A stretch of 52,286 bases of DNA from positions 1 through 52,286 of the forward strand of contig CALGYB010000134.1 in NCBI GenBank assembly GCA_937935075.1, read 5' to 3'. The notes under the pieces were generated by a model. That model ran no database searches, had not been told where the DNA came from, and was given only the letters and a program-made list of their open reading frames with translations. A program made the position numbers and the translations under genes. Positions 8,701-17,958 of this stretch are shown piece after piece. The DNA is from an uncultured Roseiflexus sp. Lineage in GTDB: Bacteria > Chloroflexota > Chloroflexia > Chloroflexales > Roseiflexaceae. Position 1 is the first letter of the stretch, and each line of letters starts with the position of its first letter.

Positions 8701-9717
8701 ATGATTGAACGTTTGCCGCCTGACCCGCGTATGATCGCGATTCCCGTCGAGTTGCGCGGCGCTATCGCACAGGCGCTGGAACATATCCCCGCAACGCGCT
8801 GGATGAATGCGGCGAGGATGTTGAGCGAGCAGTACCGCGCCGTCGATGACACGGGGGAAGCGCCGATCATACAGACCCGCCTCGACGCCCTGGGGTATGC
8901 CGCCCTCCTGATGCCGGCCACCTATGCGCAACTGTACGGCGCAATGCAAGCCGCCGCTGCGCGCGTTCCGTCGTGGGCGCCGGAAACCATGCTCGATATG
9001 GGGAGCGGACCCGGAACGGCGCTGTGGGCAGCCACGGTGTGCTGGCCGTCGCTCCGTGATCTGACTGCCTGGGAACGCGAGCCGGCGTTGATTGCCCTTG
9101 GGCGCGATTTTGCGCGCGCGAGCGCGAACCCGGCGCTGTGTAACGCACGCTGGGTGCAACGCACCCTGCAAGCCCCCGTGGACCATGGCATGCGGTTTGA
9201 TCTGGTCGTGCTTGGCCACGTGCTTGGCGAAATATCGCCGGAGGATCGCAGCGCGATTGTGGCAACCGCCTGGCGCATCACCCGCGGTTTGCTCCTGATC
9301 GTCGAACCGGGCACGCCTGCCGGGTTTGCCGTGGTGCGCAGCGCGCGCGACCTGCTGCTCGCCGCAGGCGCAGCCACGATTGCGCCATGCACTCACGACC
9401 GCCCCTGCCCGCTCAGCGACGACTGGTGCCACTTTCCGCAACGGCTGCGCCGCCCCGAGTTTCAGCGGCGTGCGCGCGGTGCGCCGTCGCCGTGGGAAGA
9501 CGCCAAGTACAGTTATGCCGCGCTTGCCCGCTTTCAGCCTGAACGTTCTGTCTGGGGGCGGGTTATTCGCGAACCAACGTTCAATAAAGCATACGCGGAA
9601 GTTCTGATCTCATCACGTGACGGTATTGTGTGGCATCGCGCGCTCAAACGCGAGCGTGACGCCTTCAAACGGGTCAAACATCTTGAATGGGGACAGACAC
9701 TCGAGGAGCAACCATGA
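8701..9717 (+). CDS. Rsm22-type ribosomal small-subunit methyltransferase-like protein
   Basis: 338 residues. A Rossmann methyltransferase core has the SAM-binding motif LDMGSGPG at 98-105. The family signature near residues 230-275 contains Cys230, Cys236 and Cys243 (in APCTHDRPCPLSDDWCHF), then RLRR and the PWEDAKYSY box. Rsm22/METTL17 proteins assist assembly of the small ribosomal subunit and bind an Fe-S cluster through four cysteines; here only three of the four are visible. I chose the ATG at 8701; a TTG two codons earlier is possible. The stop overlaps the start of the quinone oxidoreductase (ATGA), so the two are translationally coupled. Confidence 0.82.
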   Translation: MIERLPPDPRMIAIPVELRGAIAQALEHIPATRWMNAARMLSEQYRAVDDTGEAPIIQTRLDALGYAALLMPATYAQLYGAMQAAAARVPSWAPETMLDMGSGPGTALWAATVCWPSLRDLTAWEREPALIALGRDFARASANPALCNARWVQRTLQAPVDHGMRFDLVVLGHVLGEISPEDRSAIVATAWRITRGLLLIVEPGTPAGFAVVRSARDLLLAAGAATIAPCTHDRPCPLSDDWCHFPQRLRRPEFQRRARGAPSPWEDAKYSYAALARFQPERSVWGRVIREPTFNKAYAEVLISSRDGIVWHRALKRERDAFKRVKHLEWGQTLEEQP

Positions 9718-10685
9718 AAGCCATCCTGTTCGACACTCCAGGCAGTCCTGATGTTTTGCGGTACGGCGACGCGCCCGATCCGGCGCCTGGTCCCGACGAA
9801 CTCCTGGTGCGGGTGCGCGCCACAGCGGTCAACCGCGCCGATCTGTTGCAGCGGCGCGGCGCCTATGCGCCGCCGCCAGGGGCATCGCCGATCCTGGGGC
9901 TGGAACTGGCCGGCGAAGTCCTGACTCCTGGCGGTCAATGGCGTATCGGCGACCGGGTAATGGCAGTCACGACCGGCGGCGGATATGCCGAACTGGCGGT
10001 CATACCGGCTGGCATGGCGATGCGCATACCGGAGAACCTGTCGTTTGAAGAGGCGGCGGCGATCCCGGAGGCATTCCTGACCGCTTTTCTCAACCTGTTC
10101 ACGCTTGGGATGTTGCAGGCAGGCGAGACGGTGCTCATTCATGCCGGCGCCAGCGGCGTCGGCACGGCAGCGATTCAACTGGCGCGGGTCGCCGGCGCGC
10201 GCGTCTTCACCACCGCCGGTTCGGCGGAGAAACTGGCGCTCTGCCGTGAACTCGGCGCAGAACTGGCGATCAACTACCGTGAAGAGTCGTTTGCGACGCG
10301 GGTGCTCGAAGCCACCGACGGTCGCGGCGTCGATCTGATCCTCGATTTTGTCGGCGCACCCTACTGGCAGCAGAACACCGCTGCGCTGGCGCTCGATGGA
10401 CGGTTGCAGTTGATCGGGTTCCTGGGAGGGTCGGCAGGGTTGATCGACCTGGGTCCGATTCTGGCGAAGCGGTTGCGCGTGACCGGCACAACCCTGCGAC
10501 GCACACCGTTGCCGCAGAAGATCGCCCTCACCGCCGATTTCGTTGCATTTGCACACGACCGATTGGCGCGCGGCGAACTGCGTCCGGTCATCGACACGAT
10601 CTATCCGCTGTGCGATGCCGCCGAGGCGCATCGGGCGATGGAAGCGAACCGCAACGCCGGAAAACTTGTATTACGAATCTCGTGA
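9714..10685 (+). CDS. Zinc-less NAD(P)H:quinone oxidoreductase (MDR family)
   Basis: 323 residues, typical of the QOR/PIG3 branch of medium-chain dehydrogenases. The N-terminal GroES-like domain (ATAVNRADLLQRRGAYAPPP) is followed by the nucleotide-binding fold with HAGASGVGTAAIQLARVAGA at about 142-161. The zinc-binding cysteines of alcohol dehydrogenases are absent. It is expected to reduce quinones or enones with NADPH in the cytosol. The ATG at 9714 is preceded by GAGGAG and overlaps the stop of the Rsm22-like gene. The pairing with a ribosome-assembly protein has no obvious biochemical logic. Confidence 0.9.
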   Translation: MKAILFDTPGSPDVLRYGDAPDPAPGPDELLVRVRATAVNRADLLQRRGAYAPPPGASPILGLELAGEVLTPGGQWRIGDRVMAVTTGGGYAELAVIPAGMAMRIPENLSFEEAAAIPEAFLTAFLNLFTLGMLQAGETVLIHAGASGVGTAAIQLARVAGARVFTTAGSAEKLALCRELGAELAINYREESFATRVLEATDGRGVDLILDFVGAPYWQQNTAALALDGRLQLIGFLGGSAGLIDLGPILAKRLRVTGTTLRRTPLPQKIALTADFVAFAHDRLARGELRPVIDTIYPLCDAAEAHRAMEANRNAGKLVLRIS

Positions 10686-10854
10686 TCCGCCGGGCGAGCA
10701 GGCTTATCGCGGGATGTTTCGTCAACGTCCATAAACCGCGCCTCAAGACGCTTGCGCGTCGCTCGTCGGCCTGCGCCAACGCCGCCCGGTCCACCCAGCG
10801 GGCGGCTGGCCGCAGCATCCAGAGGCGTGAAATAGAACAGACAGGCGGTGGCGT

Positions 10855-11538
10855 GTGAGCAACGAACCTCATCAGGCGCAAATTGAACCACGAGCGCCGA
10901 TGCGACGATCATTCCCTTTTGAATGTCTGGTCGGTGAACGGCTTGTGTTCGACTGGAAGATTGTTGCGGTCACCGTGATCAGCCTGATCTTGCTCGTCTT
11001 CGACGATTATCGGAGCATAACCCCCTTCAAGTACTGGGATCGCGTCATCCTCTACCTGATTATTCCGCTGTTGGTGATCATCGTCATCTTCCGCGAGCAT
11101 CCGCGTTGGTATGGGTTTACCCTCGGCGACTGGAAAGCGGGCATGGTTCTGACAATACTGGGCGCAGCGATCATGGCGCCGATCCTGTACGTCTTTGGGC
11201 AGCGCGATCCTGCACTCAACGCATACTACCGGGATATGACGGCGGGTCTGCCGTGGACGACATTTCTCGATTTGATCGGCTGGGAGTTTCTGTTTCGCGG
11301 ATGGATTCTGTTCGCTTATGCGCGGCGGTTTGGTCCCGAAGCGTTATGGCTCCAGTCTGTGCCATTTGTGATGGCGCATATCGGCAAGCCGGAATTGGAG
11401 ACGTTCTTCACCATTATCGGCGGCTTTGGCTTTGGTTGGGTGGCATGGCGCACCCGATCGTTCGTCTGGCCCTTTCTGATCCACTGGTTCGTGGCGACCT
11501 TTCTCATCATGGTTGCGGCAGCGTCACATACAGGCTGA
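10855..11538 (+). CDS. CPBP-family intramembrane protease (CAAX protease-like)
   Basis: 227 residues with six or so membrane helices. The abortive-infection/CPBP motifs are present: motif 1 as GWEFLFRG (Glu and Arg kept, first Glu of the usual EE pair replaced by Trp, as in some family branches), motif 2 as FVMAHIGKPELE, and motif 3 as FLIHW. These place the Glu and His residues needed for a glutamate-type intramembrane protease. The start is a GTG at 10855. The 170 bases before it hold no gene. The substrate is unknown; family members process prenylated proteins, bacteriocins or anti-sigma factors. Confidence 0.82.
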   Translation: MSNEPHQAQIEPRAPMRRSFPFECLVGERLVFDWKIVAVTVISLILLVFDDYRSITPFKYWDRVILYLIIPLLVIIVIFREHPRWYGFTLGDWKAGMVLTILGAAIMAPILYVFGQRDPALNAYYRDMTAGLPWTTFLDLIGWEFLFRGWILFAYARRFGPEALWLQSVPFVMAHIGKPELETFFTIIGGFGFGWVAWRTRSFVWPFLIHWFVATFLIMVAAASHTG

Positions 11539-11554
11539 TCGCTGCCATAAGCAT

Positions 11555-13072
11555 TTATTCTACCGGCTGCAAGCGGTACTGTAACGCTTCTCCCAGATGC
11601 TGCGCTGTAATCTGTTCGGAACCGGCGAGATCGGCGATGGTGCGCGCCAGTTTGAGAGTCCGGTGATACCCGCGCGCCGAGAGGTCGTGCTGGCGCATGG
11701 CGTTGTGCATAATGAGTTGACCGTTGCTGTTGATCTGACAGTGCTGATGGATCTCCGCCGGACCCATATCACTGTTGGTGAGCAGCCGTGTGCCGCGAAA
11801 CCGGCGCTCCTGGATCTGTCGCGCGGCAATCACCCGCTCGCGGATCGCCGCTGACTCCTCGCCAGGGGTCAGGGTGTTCAGTTTGTCGAAGGGAACGCGC
11901 GGCGCATACACAAACATGTCGAACCGGTCGAGCACCGGTCCGCTGACCCGACGCTGATACCGCGCAACCGCCGCTGCCGTGCAGGTGCACTGGCGCTCCG
12001 GGTCGCCATACCATCCGCACACACAGGGGTTCTGTGCGGCGATCAACATGAACGATGCCGGGTAGGTAATGCTCCCGACGGCGCGGCTCAGTGTGATGAC
12101 GCGATCTTCGAGCGGCTGGCGGAGTACATCGAGTTTGCTGCCAAACTCCGGCAGTTCGTCGAGGAACAGGATACCGCGGTGCGCCAGCGAAATCATGCCA
12201 GGCTTGACCCGCACCCCGCCGCCGCCGACCAGCCCCGCCAGCGAGGTGGTGTGGTGCGGCGCACAGAATGGGCGCTGCTGGATCAGCGGGGTATCCTTTG
12301 GCAACTGTCCGGCGACGCTGTAGATTTTTGTCACCTCAATCGCCTCGCTCATCGTCAGCGGCGGCAGGATCGAGATGAGCGCGCGCGCCATGAGCGTCTT
12401 GCCGGAGCCGGGGCTGCCGGTCATCAGCACGTGATGACCGCCGGCGGCGGCGATTTCCAGGGCGCGCTTGACGTGCTCCTGCCCGCGTATGACGCTGAAG
12501 TCGACCGGGTAGACCGGCGTTGGCGCCGCGTCGATAGGAGTTCCCACATACGCTGGCAATGTCTTCGCGTCGCTCAGGTGCGCCGTCAGGTCATCGAGGC
12601 GCTGCACTGGAATGATGGTGATCCCGCTGACCAGCGCCGCCTCAGCGGCATCTTCTTGCGGTACGAAGACGCGCCGGATGCCCTGTTCCTTGGCGATGGC
12701 GACCATCGGCAACACGCCATCCGTGTGGCGCACCGCGCCATCGAGTCCCAGTTCGCCGATGAACACCGCATCGTAGACATCGCCCTGCACCTGTTCCGAT
12801 GCCAACAACAGACCAATCGCAATGGGCAGGTCATAGGCGGGACCGGCTTTCCGCAGGTCGGCTGGCGCCAGGTTGACCGTAATCCGCTTCATCGGGAACG
12901 AACAGCCGCAGTTGCGCACGGCGGCGCGCACCCGTTCGCGACTCTCCTGCACTGCGGTGTCTCCAAGTCCGACGATGGTAAAACTCGGCAATCCTTGCGC
13001 AATATCGACCTCGACCTCGACCAGTACGCCTTCGAGACCGATGACGGCGCTGCTATAGACTTTTGCCAGCAT
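11555..13072 (-). CDS. comM: YifB/ComM family Mg-chelatase-like AAA+ ATPase
   Basis: 505 residues, normal length. The N-terminal Lon-like ChlI domain (1-170) starts MLAKVYSSAVIGLEG. The AAA+ core has Walker A GSPGSGKT at 219-226, Walker B in GILFLDELPEF, a four-cysteine region (NPCVCGWYGDPERQCTC) and a C-terminal Mg-chelatase domain. ComM drives branch migration during natural transformation, so this suggests a role in recombination of incoming DNA. The ATG at 13072 follows GGGAGGCG; a longer frame to 13123 lacks support. It converges with the CPBP gene. Confidence 0.93.
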   Translation of the reverse strand: MLAKVYSSAVIGLEGVLVEVEVDIAQGLPSFTIVGLGDTAVQESRERVRAAVRNCGCSFPMKRITVNLAPADLRKAGPAYDLPIAIGLLLASEQVQGDVYDAVFIGELGLDGAVRHTDGVLPMVAIAKEQGIRRVFVPQEDAAEAALVSGITIIPVQRLDDLTAHLSDAKTLPAYVGTPIDAAPTPVYPVDFSVIRGQEHVKRALEIAAAGGHHVLMTGSPGSGKTLMARALISILPPLTMSEAIEVTKIYSVAGQLPKDTPLIQQRPFCAPHHTTSLAGLVGGGGVRVKPGMISLAHRGILFLDELPEFGSKLDVLRQPLEDRVITLSRAVGSITYPASFMLIAAQNPCVCGWYGDPERQCTCTAAAVARYQRRVSGPVLDRFDMFVYAPRVPFDKLNTLTPGEESAAIRERVIAARQIQERRFRGTRLLTNSDMGPAEIHQHCQINSNGQLIMHNAMRQHDLSARGYHRTLKLARTIADLAGSEQITAQHLGEALQYRLQPVE

Positions 13073-13402
13073 GCCACGCCTCCCGTTCGCCATGGTTCCA
13101 CAGGTATACCGTGCTGGCATCACGCGCGGATCGGGTCAGGGATCGACAACAGGAAGAATGTCGTGTTGAGCGGGCGATTCTGTGTATCTTCGGCGATGCG
13201 CCGGAGATCTTGTCCTGCACCGTGGCATGCGATGTCCAGGATGTGATCGCAGAGTCGCCGCGCAAGGGCGGGTCTCGGCCCTGCCGTCGTCGGCAGGGTG
13301 AAGGGTCAGGCGCCGGCGCACGTCGCCTTGCCAGCCCGGGGCAGCGTTCGTGCGAGCAAGGTGCACAGGATTGCACGTGAACAGTCCTCGGAGCGCAACA
13401 GT
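13073..13402. other. Unexplained gap upstream of the nusA operon
   Basis: About 330 bases with no convincing gene: the short frames on both strands lack start signals and family features. There are GC-rich dyads, for example CCCTGCCGTCGTCGGCAGGG near 13280-13300. I tested by eye for tRNA, SRP RNA core and similar shapes and saw none. A structured RNA cannot be excluded. Confidence 0.4.
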
Positions 13403-13431
13403 TTGCGTCTGTGGTGCGAAAATGGTATACT
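13403..13431 (+). promoter_or_regulatory. Promoter of the nusA-infB operon
   Basis: TTGCGT at 13403-13408 and TATACT at 13426-13431 are 17 bases apart, and TGG precedes the -10 (extended -10). It is followed by the hairpin leader and nusA. This is one of the best sigma-70-type promoters in the window. Confidence 0.75.
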
Positions 13432-13457
13432 ATAGGTCACGAGTTCGCGGTTGTGTC

Positions 13458-13482
13458 GAAAAGTGGGCGTCCCCCACTTTTC
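13458..13482 (+). terminator. Leader hairpin before nusA (attenuator-like)
   Basis: A perfect 10-bp stem, GAAAAGTGGG against CCCACTTTTC, with a 5-base loop, followed by TTATTGTT. It lies about 20 bases after the predicted transcription start and 60 bases before nusA. Hairpins of this kind, with an AGTGGG arm, are a known feature of rimP-nusA leaders in many bacteria. It may act as an intrinsic attenuator through which NusA limits its own expression; that function is inference. Confidence 0.6.
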
Positions 13483-13543
13483 TTATTGTTAGCGTGATCA
13501 TCGGGCGGTTGAGCGGCTGCGCAAGCACGACGCTGAGGATACA

Positions 13544-14869
13544 ATGAAAAGCGATTTTTATGCAGCAATCTCACAGATTGCTTCCGAGCGCGGCATTCCC
13601 AAGGAAGCCATTGTCGAAGTCATGGAGAAGGCGCTGGCGACCGCCTATCGCCGAACGCTTGGACCAAGCCCGCCACCAGTGGAGATCTCCGTCAAACTGG
13701 ACCCATTGACCGGCGTGGCGCGCGTCTACTCCGAAAAACAGGTCGTAGACGATGTCTTCGATGAGCGCTTTGAGATCGATCTGGAAAGCGCCCGACAGAT
13801 CAAGCCCGATGTTGAGCTTGGAGAGTCGGTCGTGGTCGAAACGACGCCCAAAGATTTCGGTCGGATCGCGGCGCAAACGGCGAAACAGGTCATCCTTCAG
13901 GGGATCAAGGAAGTCGAGCGCGAACACATCTATGGCGAGTATCTGGACCGTGAAGGCGAACTGGTCACGGCGACGGTGCAGCGCATGGCAAAGGGCAACG
14001 TCATCCTCGAGATGGGCAAAGCCGAAGCCATTTTGCCGCCGAAGGAACAGGTCGAGACCGATCGGTACTACCACGGGCAGCGTCTGAAGGTCTACCTGAT
14101 GGAAATCCGGCGTGAGGATCGCGGTCCGAAACTGATTGCATCGCGCGCGCACAAAAATCTGATCACGCGCCTGTTCGAGATGGAGGTGCCCGAGATTTAT
14201 AATGGCACTGTCGAGATCAAGTCGATCGCGCGCGAACCGGGCATTCGCACCAAGGTGGCGGTCGCAGCACGGCAGGAGGGTATTGATCCGGTCGGTTCGT
14301 GTGTCGGGATGCGCGGCATTCGCATCCAGAACATTGTCAACGAACTGAATGGTGAGAAGATCGATGTTGTTCAATGGTCGTCAAATCCAAAAGAGTTCAT
14401 TGCGAATGCGTTGTCGCCGGCACAGGTCGTCGAGGTGCAGTTGCGTGACGATGAGCACGCTGCAACGGTTATCGTGCCGGATAAACAACTGTCGCTGGCG
14501 ATTGGCAAAGAGGGGCAGAATGTGCGCCTGGCGGCAAAGTTGACTGGATGGCGGATCGATATCAAGAGTGCATCGGCGCTGCTCGATGAAGAGCGGGCGG
14601 CGGCGGAGGCGCGTGATGCGGCGGAAGCGGAGGCGCTGGCTACCGAGGCGGCGCTGGCGACTGCCAGGGTCGAGACGCGCAAAGTGTACGCCGATGGAAC
14701 GATTGTATACCGGAAGCATCGCTATGGTCCGCTTGGTGATGACCTGATCGGCGAAACGGTGCAACTACGCGCAACGCCGCAAAAACTGTACATCTATCGC
14801 GGCGATCGCCTGGTGGCGTCGTACATGCTTGTTGACGATGAGGATGACGAGGTCGAAGGCGAGGAGTAG
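13544..14869 (+). CDS. nusA: Transcription elongation/termination factor NusA
   Basis: 441 residues. The N-terminal RNA-polymerase-binding domain (1-130) begins [20 protein letters not shown]. An S1 domain (about 135-200) and two KH domains follow, with [12 protein letters not shown] near residue 250 and [13 protein letters not shown] near 325. After the KH domains a short charged tail ends in a run of Asp and Glu; the acidic repeats of E. coli NusA are absent. NusA binds nascent RNA and tunes pausing, termination and antitermination. It is the first gene of the operon; rimP, which usually precedes it, is missing here. SD GAGGA lies upstream of the ATG. Confidence 0.96.
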   Translation: MKSDFYAAISQIASERGIPKEAIVEVMEKALATAYRRTLGPSPPPVEISVKLDPLTGVARVYSEKQVVDDVFDERFEIDLESARQIKPDVELGESVVVETTPKDFGRIAAQTAKQVILQGIKEVEREHIYGEYLDREGELVTATVQRMAKGNVILEMGKAEAILPPKEQVETDRYYHGQRLKVYLMEIRREDRGPKLIASRAHKNLITRLFEMEVPEIYNGTVEIKSIAREPGIRTKVAVAARQEGIDPVGSCVGMRGIRIQNIVNELNGEKIDVVQWSSNPKEFIANALSPAQVVEVQLRDDEHAATVIVPDKQLSLAIGKEGQNVRLAAKLTGWRIDIKSASALLDEERAAAEARDAAEAEALATEAALATARVETRKVYADGTIVYRKHRYGPLGDDLIGETVQLRATPQKLYIYRGDRLVASYMLVDDEDDEVEGEE

Positions 14870-14891
14870 CACGGCACGGGGTGACGTTGTG

Positions 14892-15212
14892 ATGCAGACG
14901 GCCAGAAAAAAGCAGAAGGGACCACGTCCGAAGCATGTGCCGCAGCGCACATGCGTCGCATGTCGCCGTACCGATGCGAAACGCACGTTGATTCGCCTGG
15001 TGCGCGACGCCGATGGCCGCGTGCATATCGATCCGACCGGGAAACGGAATGGGCGCGGCGCCTATCTGTGTACCGATCCGGCGTGCTGGGATCAGGCGCT
15101 TCGACGTCGTGCTTTGGAGCGTGCGCTGCGAATCGATGCGTTGCATCCAGATGACATTGCAGCGCTTGAAGCATACGCGCGAACGTTGCCGCCGTCGATG
15201 GCGGCGGAATAG
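14892..15212 (+). CDS. ylxR: YlxR/RnpM family RNA-binding protein (DUF448)
   Basis: 106 residues. The signature PQRTCVACRRTDAKRTLIRL is at about residues 18-37, and GKRNGRGAYLC follows. YlxR is a small basic nucleic-acid-binding protein encoded between nusA and infB in most bacteria; in Bacillus it binds RNase P RNA and affects its activity. I used the ATG at 14892; a GTG directly before it is equally possible. The gap to infB contains the infB SD. Confidence 0.92.
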   Translation: MQTARKKQKGPRPKHVPQRTCVACRRTDAKRTLIRLVRDADGRVHIDPTGKRNGRGAYLCTDPACWDQALRRRALERALRIDALHPDDIAALEAYARTLPPSMAAE

Positions 15213-15307
15213 TCCGGTTGCTTCCTCCGCCAGCATCAGAGCGAAGCATTGCAGAAACGATAGCGCGCGTCAACCGCGAACCTGGCCTGTAGTAAGGAGG
15301 AACAACG

Positions 15308-17530
15308 ATGAATAGTATGGATGTTTTTGGGCGTCAGAGCGCCGTTGATGCGCATGATTACAGCCAGGTCGCTGGCGGCGGGCGTGGTCCGGGCGGTTCC
15401 GGCGGCGGGCGTGGTCCGAGCGGTTCCGGCGGCGGGCGTGGTCCGGGCAGTTCCGGCGGTGGACGCGGTCCGGGCAGTCCAGGCAGCGGGCGTGGTCCGG
15501 GCGGTCCGGGCGGTGGACGCGGTCCAGGCAGTCCAGGCGGCGGACGCGGTTCGGGTGGTTCGGGTGGCGGACGCGGTTCGGGCGGTTCCGGCGGTGGGCG
15601 TGGCAGCGGTCGTGGCGGTGATGGACGCCGGCGCGAAGAAAGTGTGGTCGAAAATGAAGGGGGGCGCAGCAATCGCAGCGGGCGCAGCGCGAGCGCAACA
15701 ACTGCACGCGCTTCGAGTACGTTAACGCGCCCAACCACGACAGTGCGCGTTCCGGTGCGACCAAAAGGACCGATCGCGTTGCCGGTCTCTATGACGGTGC
15801 GTGAGTTTTCGGAAGCGACCGGCGTTGGCGCTTCCGAAATCTTGAAGGCGCTGCTGAAGGCGGGTGTGGTCGCCAATATCAATCAACAGATCGACTATGA
15901 AACCGCAGCGGTCATCGCTGCTGATTTTGGCATCGAAACCGTTGAATATGTGCCGCCACAACTGGAGGGGGTCGTCGAGAATATCCGTGATGTGCTCGCG
16001 GCGCAGGATCCAAAGGATCTGAAGCCGCGCCCGCCGGTCGTTACGATTATGGGGCACGTCGACCACGGAAAGACGAAACTGCTCGACGCGATCCGTTCGA
16101 CCCGCGTGGCAGAGAGCGAGGCGGGCGGCATTACTCAGCACATTGGCGCGTATCAGGTCGAATTGCACGGACGGAAGATCACCTTTCTCGACACGCCTGG
16201 CCACGAGGCGTTCACGGCAATGCGCGCGCGTGGTGCGCAGGTGACCGACATCGTCGTGCTGGTGGTGGCTGCCGATGATGGTGTGATGCCGCAAACCCTC
16301 GAGGCGATCTCACACGTGAAAGCGGCCAATGTGCCCATGATCGTGGCAATCAATAAGATCGACGCGCCGAATGCCAACCCGGATCGCGTGCGTCAGCAAC
16401 TTGCCAATGCAGGGGTGATCGTCGAGCAGTTTGGCGGCGATGTGCCATCGGTCGAGGTTTCCGCCAAACTGAAGAAGAACATCGACGGATTGCTCGAAAT
16501 TATTCTGCTCGTCGCCGATCTCAATGAGTACAAGGCGAACCCGAATGCGCCCGCAGTAGGCACGATCGTCGAAGCCGAAATGGATCGCACGCGCGGTCCG
16601 GTGGCGACGGTGCTCGTGCAGAACGGTACTCTGCGCCTCGAGGATAATGTGCTGGTCGGAGGCACGACTGGTACGATCCGCACGATGTTCAACGATGCCG
16701 GGAAACGCCTGCGCTTTGCCGAACCGGCCACGCCGGTGGTTATTCTGGGATTGAATGATGTGCCACAGGCGGGCGATATTCTGCAGGTGATGCCAGACCT
16801 GACCGTTGCGCGCGAGATTGCACTGCAACGGCAGCGTAAGCAGCGCATCGAGGCAATGGCAAATACGCGCGGCGTGAGCCTCGATGGATTGTTCAGTTCG
16901 ATCCAGCAGGGAAAGATCAAGGAACTGAACATCATCCTGAAGGCGGATGTGCAGGGATCGATTGGCGCGATCGAACACGCGCTGAGCCAGCTCAATACCG
17001 ATGAGGTGCAGATCAGGATTATCCATCGTGGCACCGGCACGATTACCGAGAGCGATGTCAACCTTGCGATTGCATCACACGCGATTATCATCGGGTTCAA
17101 TGCTCGCCCCGACCCGGCAGCGCGCCGGCAGGCCGAGCAGTATGGCGTCGATATCCGGTTCTACAGCATTATTTACCAGTTGACCGAAGATATCAAAAAG
17201 GCGATGATCGGCATGCTGGAACCGGAGTACCGCGAGGTGACCGAAGGGTTCGCCGAGGTGCGCAATACCTTCCGCCTGCCGACCCGTGAGATTGTGGCCG
17301 GGTTGTATGTGACCGAGGGCAAGATTACGCGCCAGTATAATGTGCGTGTGCTGCGCAACGGCGTTGTCATTCACGATGGCAAGATCGCCAGCCTGAAACG
17401 CTTCAAGGACGATGTTCGCGAAGTTCAGGCGGGGTATGAGTGTGGTCTGATTGTCGAAGGGTTCAACGACATTACAACCGGCGATACGATGGAGTTCTAT
17501 CGCAGGGAGCGGGTGGAACGCACTGTATGA
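15308..17530 (+). CDS. infB: Translation initiation factor IF-2 with Gly/Arg-repeat N terminus
   Basis: 740 residues. The GTPase domain is intact: G1 GHVDHGKT at 249-256, G3 DTPGH at 295-299, G4 NKID at 349-352, followed by the usual IF2 domains II, III and C2 that bind fMet-tRNA. The IF2_N-like fold ([20 protein letters not shown]) is at about 163-182. Unusually, residues 23-103 are nine perfect-length repeats of the nine-residue unit GGGRGPGxx, followed by an Arg/Ser-rich stretch to about 155. This replaces the charged Lys/Glu-rich N terminus of typical IF2. SD AAGGAGG is at ideal spacing. The stop overlaps rbfA (ATGA). Confidence 0.96.
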   Translation: MNSMDVFGRQSAVDAHDYSQVAGGGRGPGGSGGGRGPSGSGGGRGPGSSGGGRGPGSPGSGRGPGGPGGGRGPGSPGGGRGSGGSGGGRGSGGSGGGRGSGRGGDGRRREESVVENEGGRSNRSGRSASATTARASSTLTRPTTTVRVPVRPKGPIALPVSMTVREFSEATGVGASEILKALLKAGVVANINQQIDYETAAVIAADFGIETVEYVPPQLEGVVENIRDVLAAQDPKDLKPRPPVVTIMGHVDHGKTKLLDAIRSTRVAESEAGGITQHIGAYQVELHGRKITFLDTPGHEAFTAMRARGAQVTDIVVLVVAADDGVMPQTLEAISHVKAANVPMIVAINKIDAPNANPDRVRQQLANAGVIVEQFGGDVPSVEVSAKLKKNIDGLLEIILLVADLNEYKANPNAPAVGTIVEAEMDRTRGPVATVLVQNGTLRLEDNVLVGGTTGTIRTMFNDAGKRLRFAEPATPVVILGLNDVPQAGDILQVMPDLTVAREIALQRQRKQRIEAMANTRGVSLDGLFSSIQQGKIKELNIILKADVQGSIGAIEHALSQLNTDEVQIRIIHRGTGTITESDVNLAIASHAIIIGFNARPDPAARRQAEQYGVDIRFYSIIYQLTEDIKKAMIGMLEPEYREVTEGFAEVRNTFRLPTREIVAGLYVTEGKITRQYNVRVLRNGVVIHDGKIASLKRFKDDVREVQAGYECGLIVEGFNDITTGDTMEFYRRERVERTV
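15374..15616 (+). repeat. 27-bp tandem repeat inside infB (9 units)
   Basis: Nine consecutive 27-base units encode GGGRGPGGS-like nonapeptides. The first six units carry GRGP and the last three GRGS. Synonymous differences between units show they are not all recent copies. The unit count may vary between strains by slippage or recombination. Confidence 0.9.
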
Positions 17531-17919
17531 GCAAGCGCACCGAACAACTTGGGCACGAGATTCAGCGTATTCTGGGGGAGATCATTCAGTATGAACTGAA
17601 AGACCCTCGGATTGGCTTCGCAACGGTCGTCGGCGTCGAGATGACCGCCGATCTGCAGATCGCACGGGTGCGTATCTCGGTTATGGGAACGCCGGAGGAA
17701 CGTCGGGAGACGATGGCGGCGCTCGAACGCGCAAAAGGATTCCTGCGCCGTCGCCTCGCCGAAGAGTTGAATTACCTGCGCTTCGTTCCGGAATTGCGAC
17801 TGATCCTCGATACGTCGGTCGATTACAGTCTGCATATCGATGAAGTGCTCAGGCGCGCTGCCGCTGAGCGCGCCAGTTCTCAGCCAAACCAACCCGAAGA
17901 TGATCAATCGGTGGAGTAG
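17527..17919 (+). CDS. rbfA: Ribosome-binding factor A
   Basis: 130 residues with the single KH-like RbfA fold: [19 protein letters not shown] at the N terminus, KDPRIGF, then VRISVMG and the [18 protein letters not shown] segment near 95-112. RbfA binds the 30S subunit during maturation of 16S rRNA. The start overlaps the infB stop (ATGA), the conserved infB-rbfA order. The tail is Ser/Gln/Asp-rich and probably disordered. Confidence 0.95.
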   Translation: MSKRTEQLGHEIQRILGEIIQYELKDPRIGFATVVGVEMTADLQIARVRISVMGTPEERRETMAALERAKGFLRRRLAEELNYLRFVPELRLILDTSVDYSLHIDEVLRRAAAERASSQPNQPEDDQSVE

Positions 17920-17958
17920 TGGCTGACGCAATGGTTTGCCGCGAGAGACTGGTGTGCA

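Noticed and set aside
12179-13246. 355-residue plus-strand frame opposite the ComM gene
   Set aside because: It is antisense to a clear ComM gene, with composition expected of a shadow frame.
15358-15882. Pro-rich minus-strand frame opposite infB
   Set aside because: The proline repeats are the antisense of the glycine-rich infB repeats.
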